Shown here piece by piece: positions 7,601 through 15,225 of a stretch of 64,000 nt of DNA. The DNA lies in NCBI GenBank assembly GCA_036268055.1, contig DATAUW010000018.1, positions 247,062-311,061 on the forward strand. Reading direction: 5' to 3'. The position numbers were made by a program, and so were the translations under genes. The stretch comes from Verrucomicrobiia bacterium (GTDB lineage Bacteria > Verrucomicrobiota > Verrucomicrobiia > Limisphaerales > Pedosphaeraceae). The notes beneath the pieces were generated by a model. It saw only the letters and a program-made list of their open reading frames with translations. It ran no database searches and had not been told where the DNA came from. Every line of letters starts with the position of its first letter. Position 1 is the stretch's first letter.

Positions 7601-9858
7601 CCATTGTCAAACAACCCGCCTTGAAAAGTGGTGCCGTAGAGGTTGCCATCTGCGCCCTGCGTGAGGGCGGCGAAAGGATTCGCGCCGTCGTTTGTGCCGG
7701 TAAAAGAATAAAGGCTGCTCAAAAATCCGCCGGGAGCGATGGCGAAAATCGTTCCAGCATTTTGTTCGCCGCCGAAGCGGGTGGTTCCATATAATCTTCC
7801 ATCGGCGAGTTGAATTAATTCGTTGGGGCCGCCGCCATCATCGCCGCCCGTGAAAGAAAATAATGGAGCGAGGGTTGAATTTGAGATTGAGATGAAAGAA
7901 ATGACTGCGAGCGTGACCTGACGGCTTTGCGCGAAATCATCGTTGAGATTAGTAAACCAGATGGTGGCTGAATAATTGCCCGGAGCGAGAGTGTTGGCGG
8001 CGGCATTTGGAGTGAGGTTGACGAGAACTGGTTTGCTTCGGCTAAGCCGGCCGCTGGATACGTCGGCGTCGAGCCACGGTGGAAGATTGGCGAGCGACCA
8101 ATCCAGGGGCACCGAGCCGGAGTTGGTAAGAGTGTAAGTTTGGGGAGAAGGAGAAAAGGGACCACCGGTTGGGCCGGAAAAAATGATGGCGTCCGCAGGA
8201 ATGATCTGCAAGGCATCGGTGGGTGGAAGCAAAGCGGTGATCATATTGCTGCCGGTCATCGAACCCCAGCCGGTGCAAAGATCGTAGCCGGTAGTGGCGG
8301 AGAAATGAGTGCCGCTGCCGCTGCTGAAATTATTTCCCGTAGTGATGTCATGAAACGCGGCGCTGGAATTGGTGCTTTTGCCAATCGTATAAAGGCTTGG
8401 GTTGAGAAAACCCACGCTTGGACTGCCGTTGAGAGCGGCTTGCTGGTTGGCGAGCGCGCAGAAAGCGGCCCATAACGGCGTGGAGGCGCTCGTGCCGCCA
8501 GTGACGGCGTTTTGGCCATTGTTTGCGACGATCCAAAAAACGGCGTCGCCGAGGCAGGCGACATCAGGAAGGTTGCGTTTGGTGCTCGAGCCTTGATTGG
8601 CGGTCATGTCGAGGCCTTCCTGCCAAATCGGAATCGGGAAAGTCGTGCTGATGCCGCCGCCGCTGCTCGGCCAGGCGGTTTCGGAAAGCCATGCGCCACC
8701 GGGAGTGGTGGTTGTCAACGATGTGCCGCCCACCACGGTTGCGAATGGTTCATCCGCGGGAACGGGAATGCTGCCGGTAAAAGCGCCATTGTCGCCGGAC
8801 GATTCAAAAAAGGATTGTCCCTGAGCCGCAAATTGCTGGAAAATTTGTTCACGCAACGGGTCATTGGCCGAGCCAAAAAACCAGGACGAACTCAGTTGCT
8901 GCGCCTGATTGTCCGTGGCCATGCGGTTGAGGACGTCGTCATAATTAAATCCTTCATAAACGATCACGCGCGAAAGGCCGGGCGCCATGGCGATGGCAGT
9001 TTCAATATCCAGCGCCACTTCGACATTATTTCCTCCCGCCCCGCCGGTGGCGCCATCAAGCAGGACATTGGTCAGCGTGATATTCGGGAGTCCGGCGATG
9101 GCTTCATACAGCCGGATGTCGCCGGGGTAATAACCATCCAATTCAAAAAAACCGATTGATTGACCGGTCCCATCGAGCGTGACGCCCGGGGCGTAAGCCG
9201 CGCGAAAATCGCCGCCGATGAAATTGCCGCGCGGGCCCGAACCGGCGGGCAACGCCTGTGGAGTGCCAGAGTCGTCGGCGGCTTCAAAGAGGGCGTTCGT
9301 TTTCAAATTTGCCGGGTGGGGAATGACAAAATCATCCAGGCCGCTCACGCCCAAAACGGGAATGGCGAGATCCACGGAAGGCTCGGCATCGGGCGCAAAA
9401 AAATTGCGGGCTTCGGTGGGGTGTTTGAAGACACGCAGGTTCACGTGAAAGGCGCGTTCAATATTCGCAGTCGAACCGCGCAGGGCGACGAGCGTGCGGT
9501 TGGAATGCAGCGTGGTCACGGCGAGATGATTCGAATTCGCAAAGGCAATGAGCGTTTGATAATCCGATTCAGAAGGGCCGAAGCGGGCGGCGAATTCTTC
9601 CGGGCGCAGATAATGATGGAAGTTGGTGCTCGCGGGATCGTAAATCTGTTGCAGGAGATTGGTGAGTTCCTCGCGGTCGCGCAACGGCAGGCCGATGGTG
9701 ATGTCAAGCTGGCGATCCGCGGCCATGCGATCAACTGGCGCGAGGCGGGAAATGCCCGGCGGCCGATGCCCGGAGATGGTTTGACGGCCGGCTGCGCCGG
9801 CGGAGTTGATGGAAAAGGCGGTGACGAGTGCGAGCCAAAAAACAACGAATGGTTTCAC
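4672..9858 (-). CDS. Secreted S53 (sedolisin/kumamolisin) protease with 14 GloVer repeats and three Ig-like domains
   Basis: A 1728-residue secreted protein. The GTG start at 9858 is chosen because GGGGAGA lies 7 nt upstream and a clean signal peptide follows (KPFVVFWLALVTAFSINSAGAA). The order is: an activation pro-domain (to about residue 170, with NFHHYLRPEEFAARFGPS); an S53 peptidase domain to about 550; seven GloVer repeats; two Ig-like domains; seven more GloVer repeats; a third Ig-like domain; and a short beta-rich C-terminal domain. The protease carries the catalytic pair spaced as EVALD, the oxyanion Asp in SSGDNGA, the nucleophile in GGTSASTP and calcium-site motifs HDIT and GYDLCTGWG, so it should be active. 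Each GloVer unit of about 50 residues reads YSFTGxxDGxxP, then DGNLYGTTxxGG, then GTLFR. No PEP-CTERM or T9SS tail was seen, so surface retention is unclear. Confidence 0.9.
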   Translation of the reverse strand: MKPFVVFWLALVTAFSINSAGAAGRQTISGHRPPGISRLAPVDRMAADRQLDITIGLPLRDREELTNLLQQIYDPASTNFHHYLRPEEFAARFGPSESDYQTLIAFANSNHLAVTTLHSNRTLVALRGSTANIERAFHVNLRVFKHPTEARNFFAPDAEPSVDLAIPVLGVSGLDDFVIPHPANLKTNALFEAADDSGTPQALPAGSGPRGNFIGGDFRAAYAPGVTLDGTGQSIGFFELDGYYPGDIRLYEAIAGLPNITLTNVLLDGATGGAGGNNVEVALDIETAIAMAPGLSRVIVYEGFNYDDVLNRMATDNQAQQLSSSWFFGSANDPLREQIFQQFAAQGQSFFESSGDNGAFTGSIPVPADEPFATVVGGTSLTTTTPGGAWLSETAWPSSGGGISTTFPIPIWQEGLDMTANQGSSTKRNLPDVACLGDAVFWIVANNGQNAVTGGTSASTPLWAAFCALANQQAALNGSPSVGFLNPSLYTIGKSTNSSAAFHDITTGNNFSSGSGTHFSATTGYDLCTGWGSMTGSNMITALLPPTDALQIIPADAIIFSGPTGGPFSPSPQTYTLTNSGSVPLDWSLANLPPWLDADVSSGRLSRSKPVLVNLTPNAAANTLAPGNYSATIWFTNLNDDFAQSRQVTLAVISFISISNSTLAPLFSFTGGDDGGGPNELIQLADGRLYGTTRFGGEQNAGTIFAIAPGGFLSSLYSFTGTNDGANPFAALTQGADGNLYGTTFQGGLFDNGTLFETDTNGNFTTITSFNMTDGDLPFSKLATGSDGNFYGTTYQGSPSSFGSVYRVSPGGSITTIRSFTNDANGALLHAAVTVASDGSLYGTTFAGGTFNLGTVFKISTNGIFTSLLSFAETNGANPYGGVVQGVNGNFYGVTANGGSQTNGVLFEMSPGGAILNLYSFTGGSDGAQPAAPLLLAADGNFYGSTPYGGVYGDGTLFRLAPDFTLTTIAQFDGFNGANPQAALTQGTDGNLYGTTPNGGSSGHGAIFVFSVQSPPQFVTQPQSTSAFIGSTVIFSVSTFASPPLTYQWYENGARLSDGPTVSGSATPTLTLKDITPDSSAAYYVTIQNALNKTNSHGAFLTVLDQPLKFLLQPTNLTLTPGATANFSIAVSGNQPITYQWQRNGLNLTNAGNISGVLSSNLTITNVTEANNGNYSILVSNALGAAVSSNGSLTVIPVSAPGTLFTGLRFYAGGNDGSKPSRMTLGSDGNLYGTTQFGGASRRGAVYRVGMDGTVTNIASFGLDGGFGPSGGVVQGLDGNYYGTTEFGGTNAVGNVFSVTPDGTFTNLYSFTGGVDGYNPIAPLVRDAGGNFYGSTQNGGDAGLGNIFRVTPDGELTNIYSFTNGIDSAAPTNSLIFGPDGRLYGVTQFGGANSMGSVFRLTTNGVFSTIYSFTGGNDGSAPNDLLLGADGTFYGTTRHSTMLGRFQFYGIVFNLTTNGVFTLLYTQNSFDGHYPAAGLTAGNDGNFYGTCEQGGTNGNNGTIFRISPSAVPIPVPVSLVSFDGIDEGSHPEMPLTFGSDGNLYGTTSSGGPGGGGTIFRLSPTGAPVITAQPVAQTLFPGPTVSFSAAAFGAPTLNYHWLLNSNSLADGGNVSGSFTRVLTLSNVTTNDTGYYSVQVANSLGATTSLAVLLNVLAPPQFVSTIVTNGTFQFTWSAIPGHSYQLQSTATIAPVNWANLGAAINATNHFLSATNAINGTSQYYFRVITH

Positions 9859-10077
9859 GTGAAATTCTCCCCGGTATTGCAATGATGTTGCGATGTTAAG
9901 ATCGGCAAAAGTATTCGCGGATGAGGTTACTCCATGAGCAGCCAAAAGCAACCGGTTTGTTCGGCAAAACGGAATCGTAACAGTATGGCGGCAAGGCGTC
10001 TGGAAGGATGCCCGGGCACGTTTTAATAAAATGCCCTTGCGAAGCCGGGCAAAGGATGGTTCACTGATTGTCCGGTT

Positions 10078-10162
10078 GCGCTTATGGTGGAATTGGCAGA
10101 CACGCTACTTTGAGGTGGTAGTGGGGTAACCCGTGCAGGTTCAAGTCCTGCTAAGCGCACCA
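10078..10162 (+). tRNA. tRNA-Leu(GAG)
   Basis: A full class-II tRNA cloverleaf: acceptor stem GCGCTTA / TAAGCGC (10078-10084 with 10152-10158), discriminator A, an encoded CCA end (10160-10162), D-arm with AATTGGCAGAC, anticodon arm CTACT-TTGAGGT-GGTAG with anticodon GAG at 10112-10114, a long variable arm around GTGGGGTAACCC and the T-loop GTTCAAGTC. It reads CUC and CUU leucine codons. A run of seven T follows directly and may end transcription. Confidence 0.97.
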
Positions 10163-10249
10163 TTTTTTTATCCGGGCTTTACAACTTTCCTAACGTGATT
10201 GCGAACTGTTGTTAGCGTCTGTTCTTGCGCTTGCCAATCTGCACAGCTT

Positions 10250-10654
10250 CTAAATCCGCTCGGCGATGTGTTTTAATAAGGCTTCGCTGGGGGGCTTGAG
10301 GAAATACGCTTTGGCTCCCAATTCGGCGGCGCGTTTCTGGTCTTTTTCCTCGGGCGAGGAGGTCAGGACGAAGACGGTGAGTTGGTTGAGTTCGGGATGC
10401 GTGCGTATCCAGGCGAGGATTTCAAGGCCGTTGCGATAAGGCAGTTTCAGGTCGAGCAGGATGAATGCGGGCAGGGGAAATTCGGCGCGGTTGGCGTAGG
10501 CGCCATTTCCCGCGAGATAATTCAACGCCTGTTGACCGTCGGTCACGACGTGCAAAGTCCACGGCAACCCGGCGCGTTTGAGCGCGCGTTTCATGAAAAA
10601 AATATCGTCGTTGTTGTCTTCGACGAGCAGGACGGGAATGGGAGTTTCGCTCAT
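10250..10654 (-). CDS. Stand-alone response regulator (Rcp1-like receiver)
   Basis: A single CheY-like receiver domain of 134 residues with no output domain. Acidic residues sit in VLLVEDNNDD, the phospho-acceptor Asp in FILLDLKLP, the switch Thr/Ser in VFVLTSS and the conserved Lys in AYFLKPP. The insertion GNGAYANRAEFPLPAF between helix 2 and strand 3 is typical of Rcp1-type regulators, which pair with phytochrome-like multi-sensor kinases. The ATG at 10654 begins MSETPIPVLLVEDN and lies 2 nt after the stop of the sensor kinase gene, so the two form an operon and very probably a cognate pair. It would act by binding other proteins or by passing the phosphate on. Confidence 0.92.
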   Translation of the reverse strand: MSETPIPVLLVEDNNDDIFFMKRALKRAGLPWTLHVVTDGQQALNYLAGNGAYANRAEFPLPAFILLDLKLPYRNGLEILAWIRTHPELNQLTVFVLTSSPEEKDQKRAAELGAKAYFLKPPSEALLKHIAERI

Positions 10655-10656
10655 GG

Positions 10657-13188
10657 TCACGCGCTCCGCAGGGAGATCCAAAATTCCGTGCCGGTTTTGC
10701 CGTCGGAGATGACGCCCACTTTTCCACCCATGCGCTCGACAGCTTTTCTCACGATGGCCAAACCGATGCCCGTGCCTTCATACGTGTTTTCAGGATGGAT
10801 GCGCTCGAACATGGAGAACAGGCGGTGTTGAAATTCCGGAGGGATGCCGATGCCATTGTCTTTGATGCGAAGCGTCGTAAAGGCCTCGCGAGTTTCGGCG
10901 GTGATGCGGATGGAGGGTTTCACGCCCGGCGCGACAAATTTCACGGCGTTGTTCAAAAGGTTGGCGATGCACTGGCCCAGCGAAGGTTCGTGCCCGATGA
11001 TGGCCGGCAGGTTGGGCTGCACAAAAATATCGGCGCGCGCGGGTTCAAATTCGGGATATTGGCGGAGGAGATCGTGGACGAGCTTTTCAAGTGAAACGGT
11101 TTGCAATGTGACGTCCATCCGGCTCACGCGGCTGTAAGTCAGGACATCGTGGATCAGTTGTTCCATGCGGGTGCTGCTGGAGAGAATGCGTTCGAGGTAT
11201 TCGCGTCCCTCTTCGCCGAGTGTGGCGCTGAAATCCTCGGTCAAGGCTTGCGCGTAACCCTTGATGGTGCGCAGCGGCGAGCGGAGATCATGGGAGACGC
11301 TGTAGGAAAATTCCTCCATTTGCGCGATGGCTTCGCGCAGCGAGGCGGTGCGTTCGTTCACCAATTTTTCGAGGGCTTCGCCGCTGATTTTCCGTTGCAC
11401 GGCGAAGGCGACCTGGGTGCAGATAGTCAAGGCCACGTGAAATTCCGCCTCGGTGAAGTGATGGACATGATCGTGATAAATCATGAACTTGCCGAGCAGC
11501 CTGCCTTCGTAGGTCAACGGGATAAAGGCGAGCGCGCGAATATTTTCGCGCTGGAAAATGGCGCGAAATTTTTTCGCCGCAGAATCATCGGCCACGTCGG
11601 CGATGCCGATCGGCTGCGGATCCACGGACTCCGGCGTCCACGGCGAATGGCCTTCGACGGCGCGCTGATATTCCTCGCTCAAGCCGCGCGACGCCTTGAA
11701 ACGCATGACGCCGTCAGGATCGTATAACAAAATGGAAGCGCGCTTGGTGTCGAGTGAACGGCAAATGGCTTCGATGGCCAGTTCAAAAATCTCAGAGGAT
11801 TCCGCGGCGCGATTCACCGCCGTGACCAAATCGTAAAGGACTTTTTGGCGGCGCTCGGCCTCTTTTCGCCCGGAAATGTCGCGGGCGATTTTCGACGCGC
11901 CGATGATTTTCCCGGTCTCGTCCTTGATGGGAGAAGTCGTGATCGAGACATCAATCAACGAGCCGTCCTTGCGCTGGCGAATGGTTTCAAAATGGTCCAC
12001 GCGGTCGCCGCGGCGGATGCGGCTGAGGATTTGATGCTCTTCGTTCTGGCGATCCAGCGGGATCAAATCGAGCACCGGGCGGCCGATAATTTCATCGGCG
12101 GCGTAGCCGAAAATGCGGCCGGCGGCGGCGTTCCAACTGTGGATGATTCCGTGCAGGTCTTTGCCGACGATGGCATCATCCGAGGAATCCACGATGGCGG
12201 CGAGCCGACGCGAAGCTTCCTCGTTGCGCTTGCGCTCGGTGATGTCGGTGGAAATGCCGGCGATGGCATAGATGGTTCCATCCGCCTGCCGCAGGGGAAA
12301 TTTGATGGAGATATAACTATGCGGACCGTCGGCCTGGGTAACGGTTTCTTCGACTTCAATCGGCTGGCCTTCGCGCTGAACGGTCAGGTCATTGGCGCGG
12401 AATTGTTCGGCGGTTTCTTTGGAGAATAAATCGAAGTCGGTCTTCCCAACGATTTTATCCTGAGTGACCTGGAAAATTTTTTCGAAATGGCGATTGATCT
12501 GAATATATTTTCCGTGAGTGTCCTTGATGAAAACCATGGTGGAGCAATGGTCAAGCACTGCCTTGAAGCGGGCCTCGCTTTCGGCCAGCGCTTCCCGCGT
12601 GCGCACCTGGGCCGCGAGTTCATTTTTCACCGAGCGATAGAGGTTCGCATTATCAATCGCCACCGCTGCCTGGCTGGCGATGGCGGCCATGACATCCTCG
12701 GCGTCTTTGGAAAAAATACCGGGCTCGGGATGGCCGAAGAAAAGGCCGCCAAGCACATCGCCGGAGCGGGAGATCACGGGCACGGCGAGATAACTGCGCA
12801 CGGGCAAATGGCCTTTGGGCATGCCGTGGTAAGGCGCATTTTTTCCATAGCGCGGGTCCTGCAAAACATCATCTATGCGGATGATGCCGGTGCCTTTGAA
12901 GGTCGGATCAAAGATAGCCGTGTTGCGCGGCATGGGAAATTTTGAAAAGGCTTCGCGGGGCGCGCCGGAGAGAGTGTAAAGGGTGTAGGACTCGCCTTTT
13001 TCATTTTTTATGTTGTAGAAAAAGGCGCCGAACGCGGCGCCGGTGACTTCGCGGCCGGCATCGGTCACGGTTTGCACGAGGCGTTCCAGGTCAAGCTCGC
13101 TCGCCAAAGAGTTGCCGACGCGATTGAGGATTTCCAATCGCCGGGTTTTTTCCTCCAGCAAATTCTCGTGCTCGGGTTTCAATGACAT
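10657..13188 (-). CDS. Multi-sensor histidine kinase (GAF-PAS-PAS-GAF-HisKA-HATPase)
   Basis: A cytoplasmic kinase of about 843 residues without membrane segments. The order is: GAF domain (about 20-190), two PAS domains with PAC motifs (about 205-455, with AIAGISTDITERKR and IIGASKIARDISGRK), second GAF (about 465-610), a short coiled linker, HisKA (EEFSYSVSHDLRSPLRTIKGYA with the phospho-acceptor His) and the HATPase domain (N box in ANLLNNAVKF, G1 in IKDNGIGIPPE, G2 in GTGIGLAIV). The ATG at 13188 (MSLKPEHENL) is preferred; a longer frame could start at TTG 13215. The second PAS contains the FGYAADEIIGRPVLDLIP core. The signal is unknown; GAF and PAS pockets suggest a small soluble ligand or redox cue. 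The partner regulator follows 2 nt downstream. Confidence 0.93.
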   Translation of the reverse strand: MSLKPEHENLLEEKTRRLEILNRVGNSLASELDLERLVQTVTDAGREVTGAAFGAFFYNIKNEKGESYTLYTLSGAPREAFSKFPMPRNTAIFDPTFKGTGIIRIDDVLQDPRYGKNAPYHGMPKGHLPVRSYLAVPVISRSGDVLGGLFFGHPEPGIFSKDAEDVMAAIASQAAVAIDNANLYRSVKNELAAQVRTREALAESEARFKAVLDHCSTMVFIKDTHGKYIQINRHFEKIFQVTQDKIVGKTDFDLFSKETAEQFRANDLTVQREGQPIEVEETVTQADGPHSYISIKFPLRQADGTIYAIAGISTDITERKRNEEASRRLAAIVDSSDDAIVGKDLHGIIHSWNAAAGRIFGYAADEIIGRPVLDLIPLDRQNEEHQILSRIRRGDRVDHFETIRQRKDGSLIDVSITTSPIKDETGKIIGASKIARDISGRKEAERRQKVLYDLVTAVNRAAESSEIFELAIEAICRSLDTKRASILLYDPDGVMRFKASRGLSEEYQRAVEGHSPWTPESVDPQPIGIADVADDSAAKKFRAIFQRENIRALAFIPLTYEGRLLGKFMIYHDHVHHFTEAEFHVALTICTQVAFAVQRKISGEALEKLVNERTASLREAIAQMEEFSYSVSHDLRSPLRTIKGYAQALTEDFSATLGEEGREYLERILSSSTRMEQLIHDVLTYSRVSRMDVTLQTVSLEKLVHDLLRQYPEFEPARADIFVQPNLPAIIGHEPSLGQCIANLLNNAVKFVAPGVKPSIRITAETREAFTTLRIKDNGIGIPPEFQHRLFSMFERIHPENTYEGTGIGLAIVRKAVERMGGKVGVISDGKTGTEFWISLRSA

Positions 13189-13466
13189 CGCAAATTCCAG
13201 CAACACGGGAGGCAAGGAGAAGACGGCTTCGTACCCGGTTGCATCCCATCTATCGCAAGCATATCCGAATGGCTGGCTTTGATTCTACTACTAATAAATA
13301 CCGGGCTGGCAAAATCCTCCGGCGAATTCACCGTAGGTTCCAGGCGCGACGAGCCTTTTTCTAAAAGCAATTCTCGCGCAAAGGCATTTTCATTGAATAC
13401 ACGCCACCGGATGGTAAGTTGACACGAATCTCTGAAAGTCAAAATAATTTATTGAAGGATTATCGA

Positions 13467-15038
13467 ATGGCGTCATCGAGTATCGGTGATCTGGCGAAAA
13501 TACAAGCGGAGCCGCGCGAAATCGCCCGCTGGCAAAAGGCACAACAACACTTGCTCGCCGGACGGCATGCGCCCGCGCTTCAGAGCTATCGCGAATTGGC
13601 CAATCGTTTTCCGGGCGTGGCGCAGCTATGGCTCGAACTTGCGATGTCCGCGATGGGCGACATCGAATTTCCGCTCGCGCACGAAGCATTGCAAAGATGT
13701 CTCGAACTTGCCGCCACTGATGCTCCCATGCTGGTTCTCGCGGGGGAACAATACCAGCGGTTGCAACGATTCGACGACGCGCGGAAAGCGTTTGAACTTG
13801 CCGTGGCCGCGGATCCGAATTTCACGCACGCGCAACTGACGCTGGCCGCGCATCTCGAACGCATGCGGCGCGTGGACGACGCCTGGGGTTGCGTGGAGGA
13901 GGCGCTTAAGCGCGCGCCGAACGCGGCGGCGGCGATTTATTTTCGCGCGTTTCTGTTGCATCGCCGCGGGCAAAATGTGGAAGCCGAAACGGCGTTGCGT
14001 GAATTAATTAAGTCGGCTCCGCAAGACCTTGGGGTGAAAAGTTCAAGCCGCCATTTGCTCGGCGTGGTGCTGGATGAATTGGGAAAACCGGCGGAGGCGA
14101 TGCACTGGCTTGGCGAAGCGAAGGCGCTGGTTCGGCACACGGCGAATGCGGTGGCGCTGCAAAAAATTTACGATCAGACGGACCGGCGGCGGCGCGTGTT
14201 GATGGCGGAATTGAATCGCGCGACGATTGACCGCTGGCGGCAGGATGGCCGCGCGGATACGCATCCGTATCGCCTGGCATTTCTCGGCGGACATCCGCGC
14301 AGCGGCACGACGCTGGTCGAACAAATTTTGGGCGCGCATCCGGCGATCATGGCGTTTGACGAACCGGAGGCGTTCATGCGCGAGGTGGTGACGGCGTTGA
14401 CGCCGTCGGATTCGGCGCGCGGGTTGACGCTGGATGGACTGAACGCATTGAGCGCGGCGCAACGGCAAAATTTGCGGCATCGTTATTGGAAAAGTTTGTT
14501 GCGCGATGGCAACGCCACGCCCGACGCGCAGGTGGTGGTGGACAAAAATCCTTCGCCGACGTCGTCATTGCCGGTGTGGCTGCGGATGTTCCCGGACGTG
14601 AAAGTGATCATTCCGCTTCGCGACCCGCGCGACGTGGTGTTGAGCTGTTATTTTCAAAATCTCACGCTGACGGCGGGGAACGTGAATTTTCTGAGTCTTC
14701 AAGGCGCGGCGCAGCATTTCGCCGATTTGATGGATGTGTGGTTGCGCATGAAAGCGATCGGCGGTTTTGATTGGATCGAGACGCGTTACGAAAGCGTCGT
14801 GGAGAATTTGGAAGCTGAAGGCAGGCGCGTGACGGAGTTCACCGGTTTGCCGTGGCATGCGCAGCAGGCGAAGTTTTATGAATCGGCAAAAACGAAATTC
14901 GTCTTCGCACCGACGTATCATGACGTGACCAAACCGGCGCACAAACGGGCCATTGGGCGGTGGGAGAAATATGCGGAGCAACTTGCGCCGGTCATGGAGA
15001 AGCTTCGGCCTTATTGTGAGGCGTTGGGGTATTCGTGA
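13467..15038 (+). CDS. TPR-repeat sulfotransferase
   Basis: A 523-residue protein. The N-terminal half (to about residue 255) consists of tetratricopeptide-like helical repeats (for example FDDARKAFELAVAADPNFTHAQ and VDDAWGCVEEALKRAPNAAAA). The C-terminal half is a PAPS-dependent sulfotransferase: the 5'-phosphosulfate loop is FLGGHPRSGTTLVEQIL and the 3'-phosphate region contains VIIPLRDPRDVVLSCYFQ. It is expected to transfer sulfate from PAPS to a peptide or glycan, with the TPR part choosing the target. The ATG at 13467 is chosen because GAAGGA lies 7 nt upstream; an in-frame TTG at 13419 is less likely. No signal peptide is seen. The acceptor is unknown. Confidence 0.88.
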   Translation: MASSSIGDLAKIQAEPREIARWQKAQQHLLAGRHAPALQSYRELANRFPGVAQLWLELAMSAMGDIEFPLAHEALQRCLELAATDAPMLVLAGEQYQRLQRFDDARKAFELAVAADPNFTHAQLTLAAHLERMRRVDDAWGCVEEALKRAPNAAAAIYFRAFLLHRRGQNVEAETALRELIKSAPQDLGVKSSSRHLLGVVLDELGKPAEAMHWLGEAKALVRHTANAVALQKIYDQTDRRRRVLMAELNRATIDRWRQDGRADTHPYRLAFLGGHPRSGTTLVEQILGAHPAIMAFDEPEAFMREVVTALTPSDSARGLTLDGLNALSAAQRQNLRHRYWKSLLRDGNATPDAQVVVDKNPSPTSSLPVWLRMFPDVKVIIPLRDPRDVVLSCYFQNLTLTAGNVNFLSLQGAAQHFADLMDVWLRMKAIGGFDWIETRYESVVENLEAEGRRVTEFTGLPWHAQQAKFYESAKTKFVFAPTYHDVTKPAHKRAIGRWEKYAEQLAPVMEKLRPYCEALGYS

Positions 15039-15046
15039 GAACAGAT

Positions 15047-15196
15047 TTGACGCAGAGGCGCAGAGACGCAGAGACGCAGAGGGGGGAAAGGAATTATTTA
15101 TGGATGGAACACGGAGAAGGAATTTTTCTAATCGGTGTTTGATCTGTATTCCATCCGTGGCTTCTGTATTTGTTTTTCTTTGCGCCTCTGCGTCAA
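15047..15196. repeat. MITE-like element with 16-bp terminal inverted repeats
   Basis: The ends TTGACGCAGAGGCGCA (15047-15062) and TGCGCCTCTGCGTCAA (15181-15196) are perfect inverted repeats. Just inside the left end are three tandem copies of CGCAGAGA-like units. Inside lies a weaker pair, ATGGAACACGG / CCATCCGTGG. No open frame is present. It fills the space between two convergent genes and looks like a non-autonomous element or a folded intergenic repeat. Confidence 0.6.
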
Positions 15197-15225
15197 TTTG
15201 AAATGGGAAATGATTTCACGGTTGA

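Noticed and set aside
10163..10249. Second tRNA or a small RNA after tRNA-Leu
   Set aside because: Only a T-run and plain sequence were seen; no cloverleaf or strong stem.
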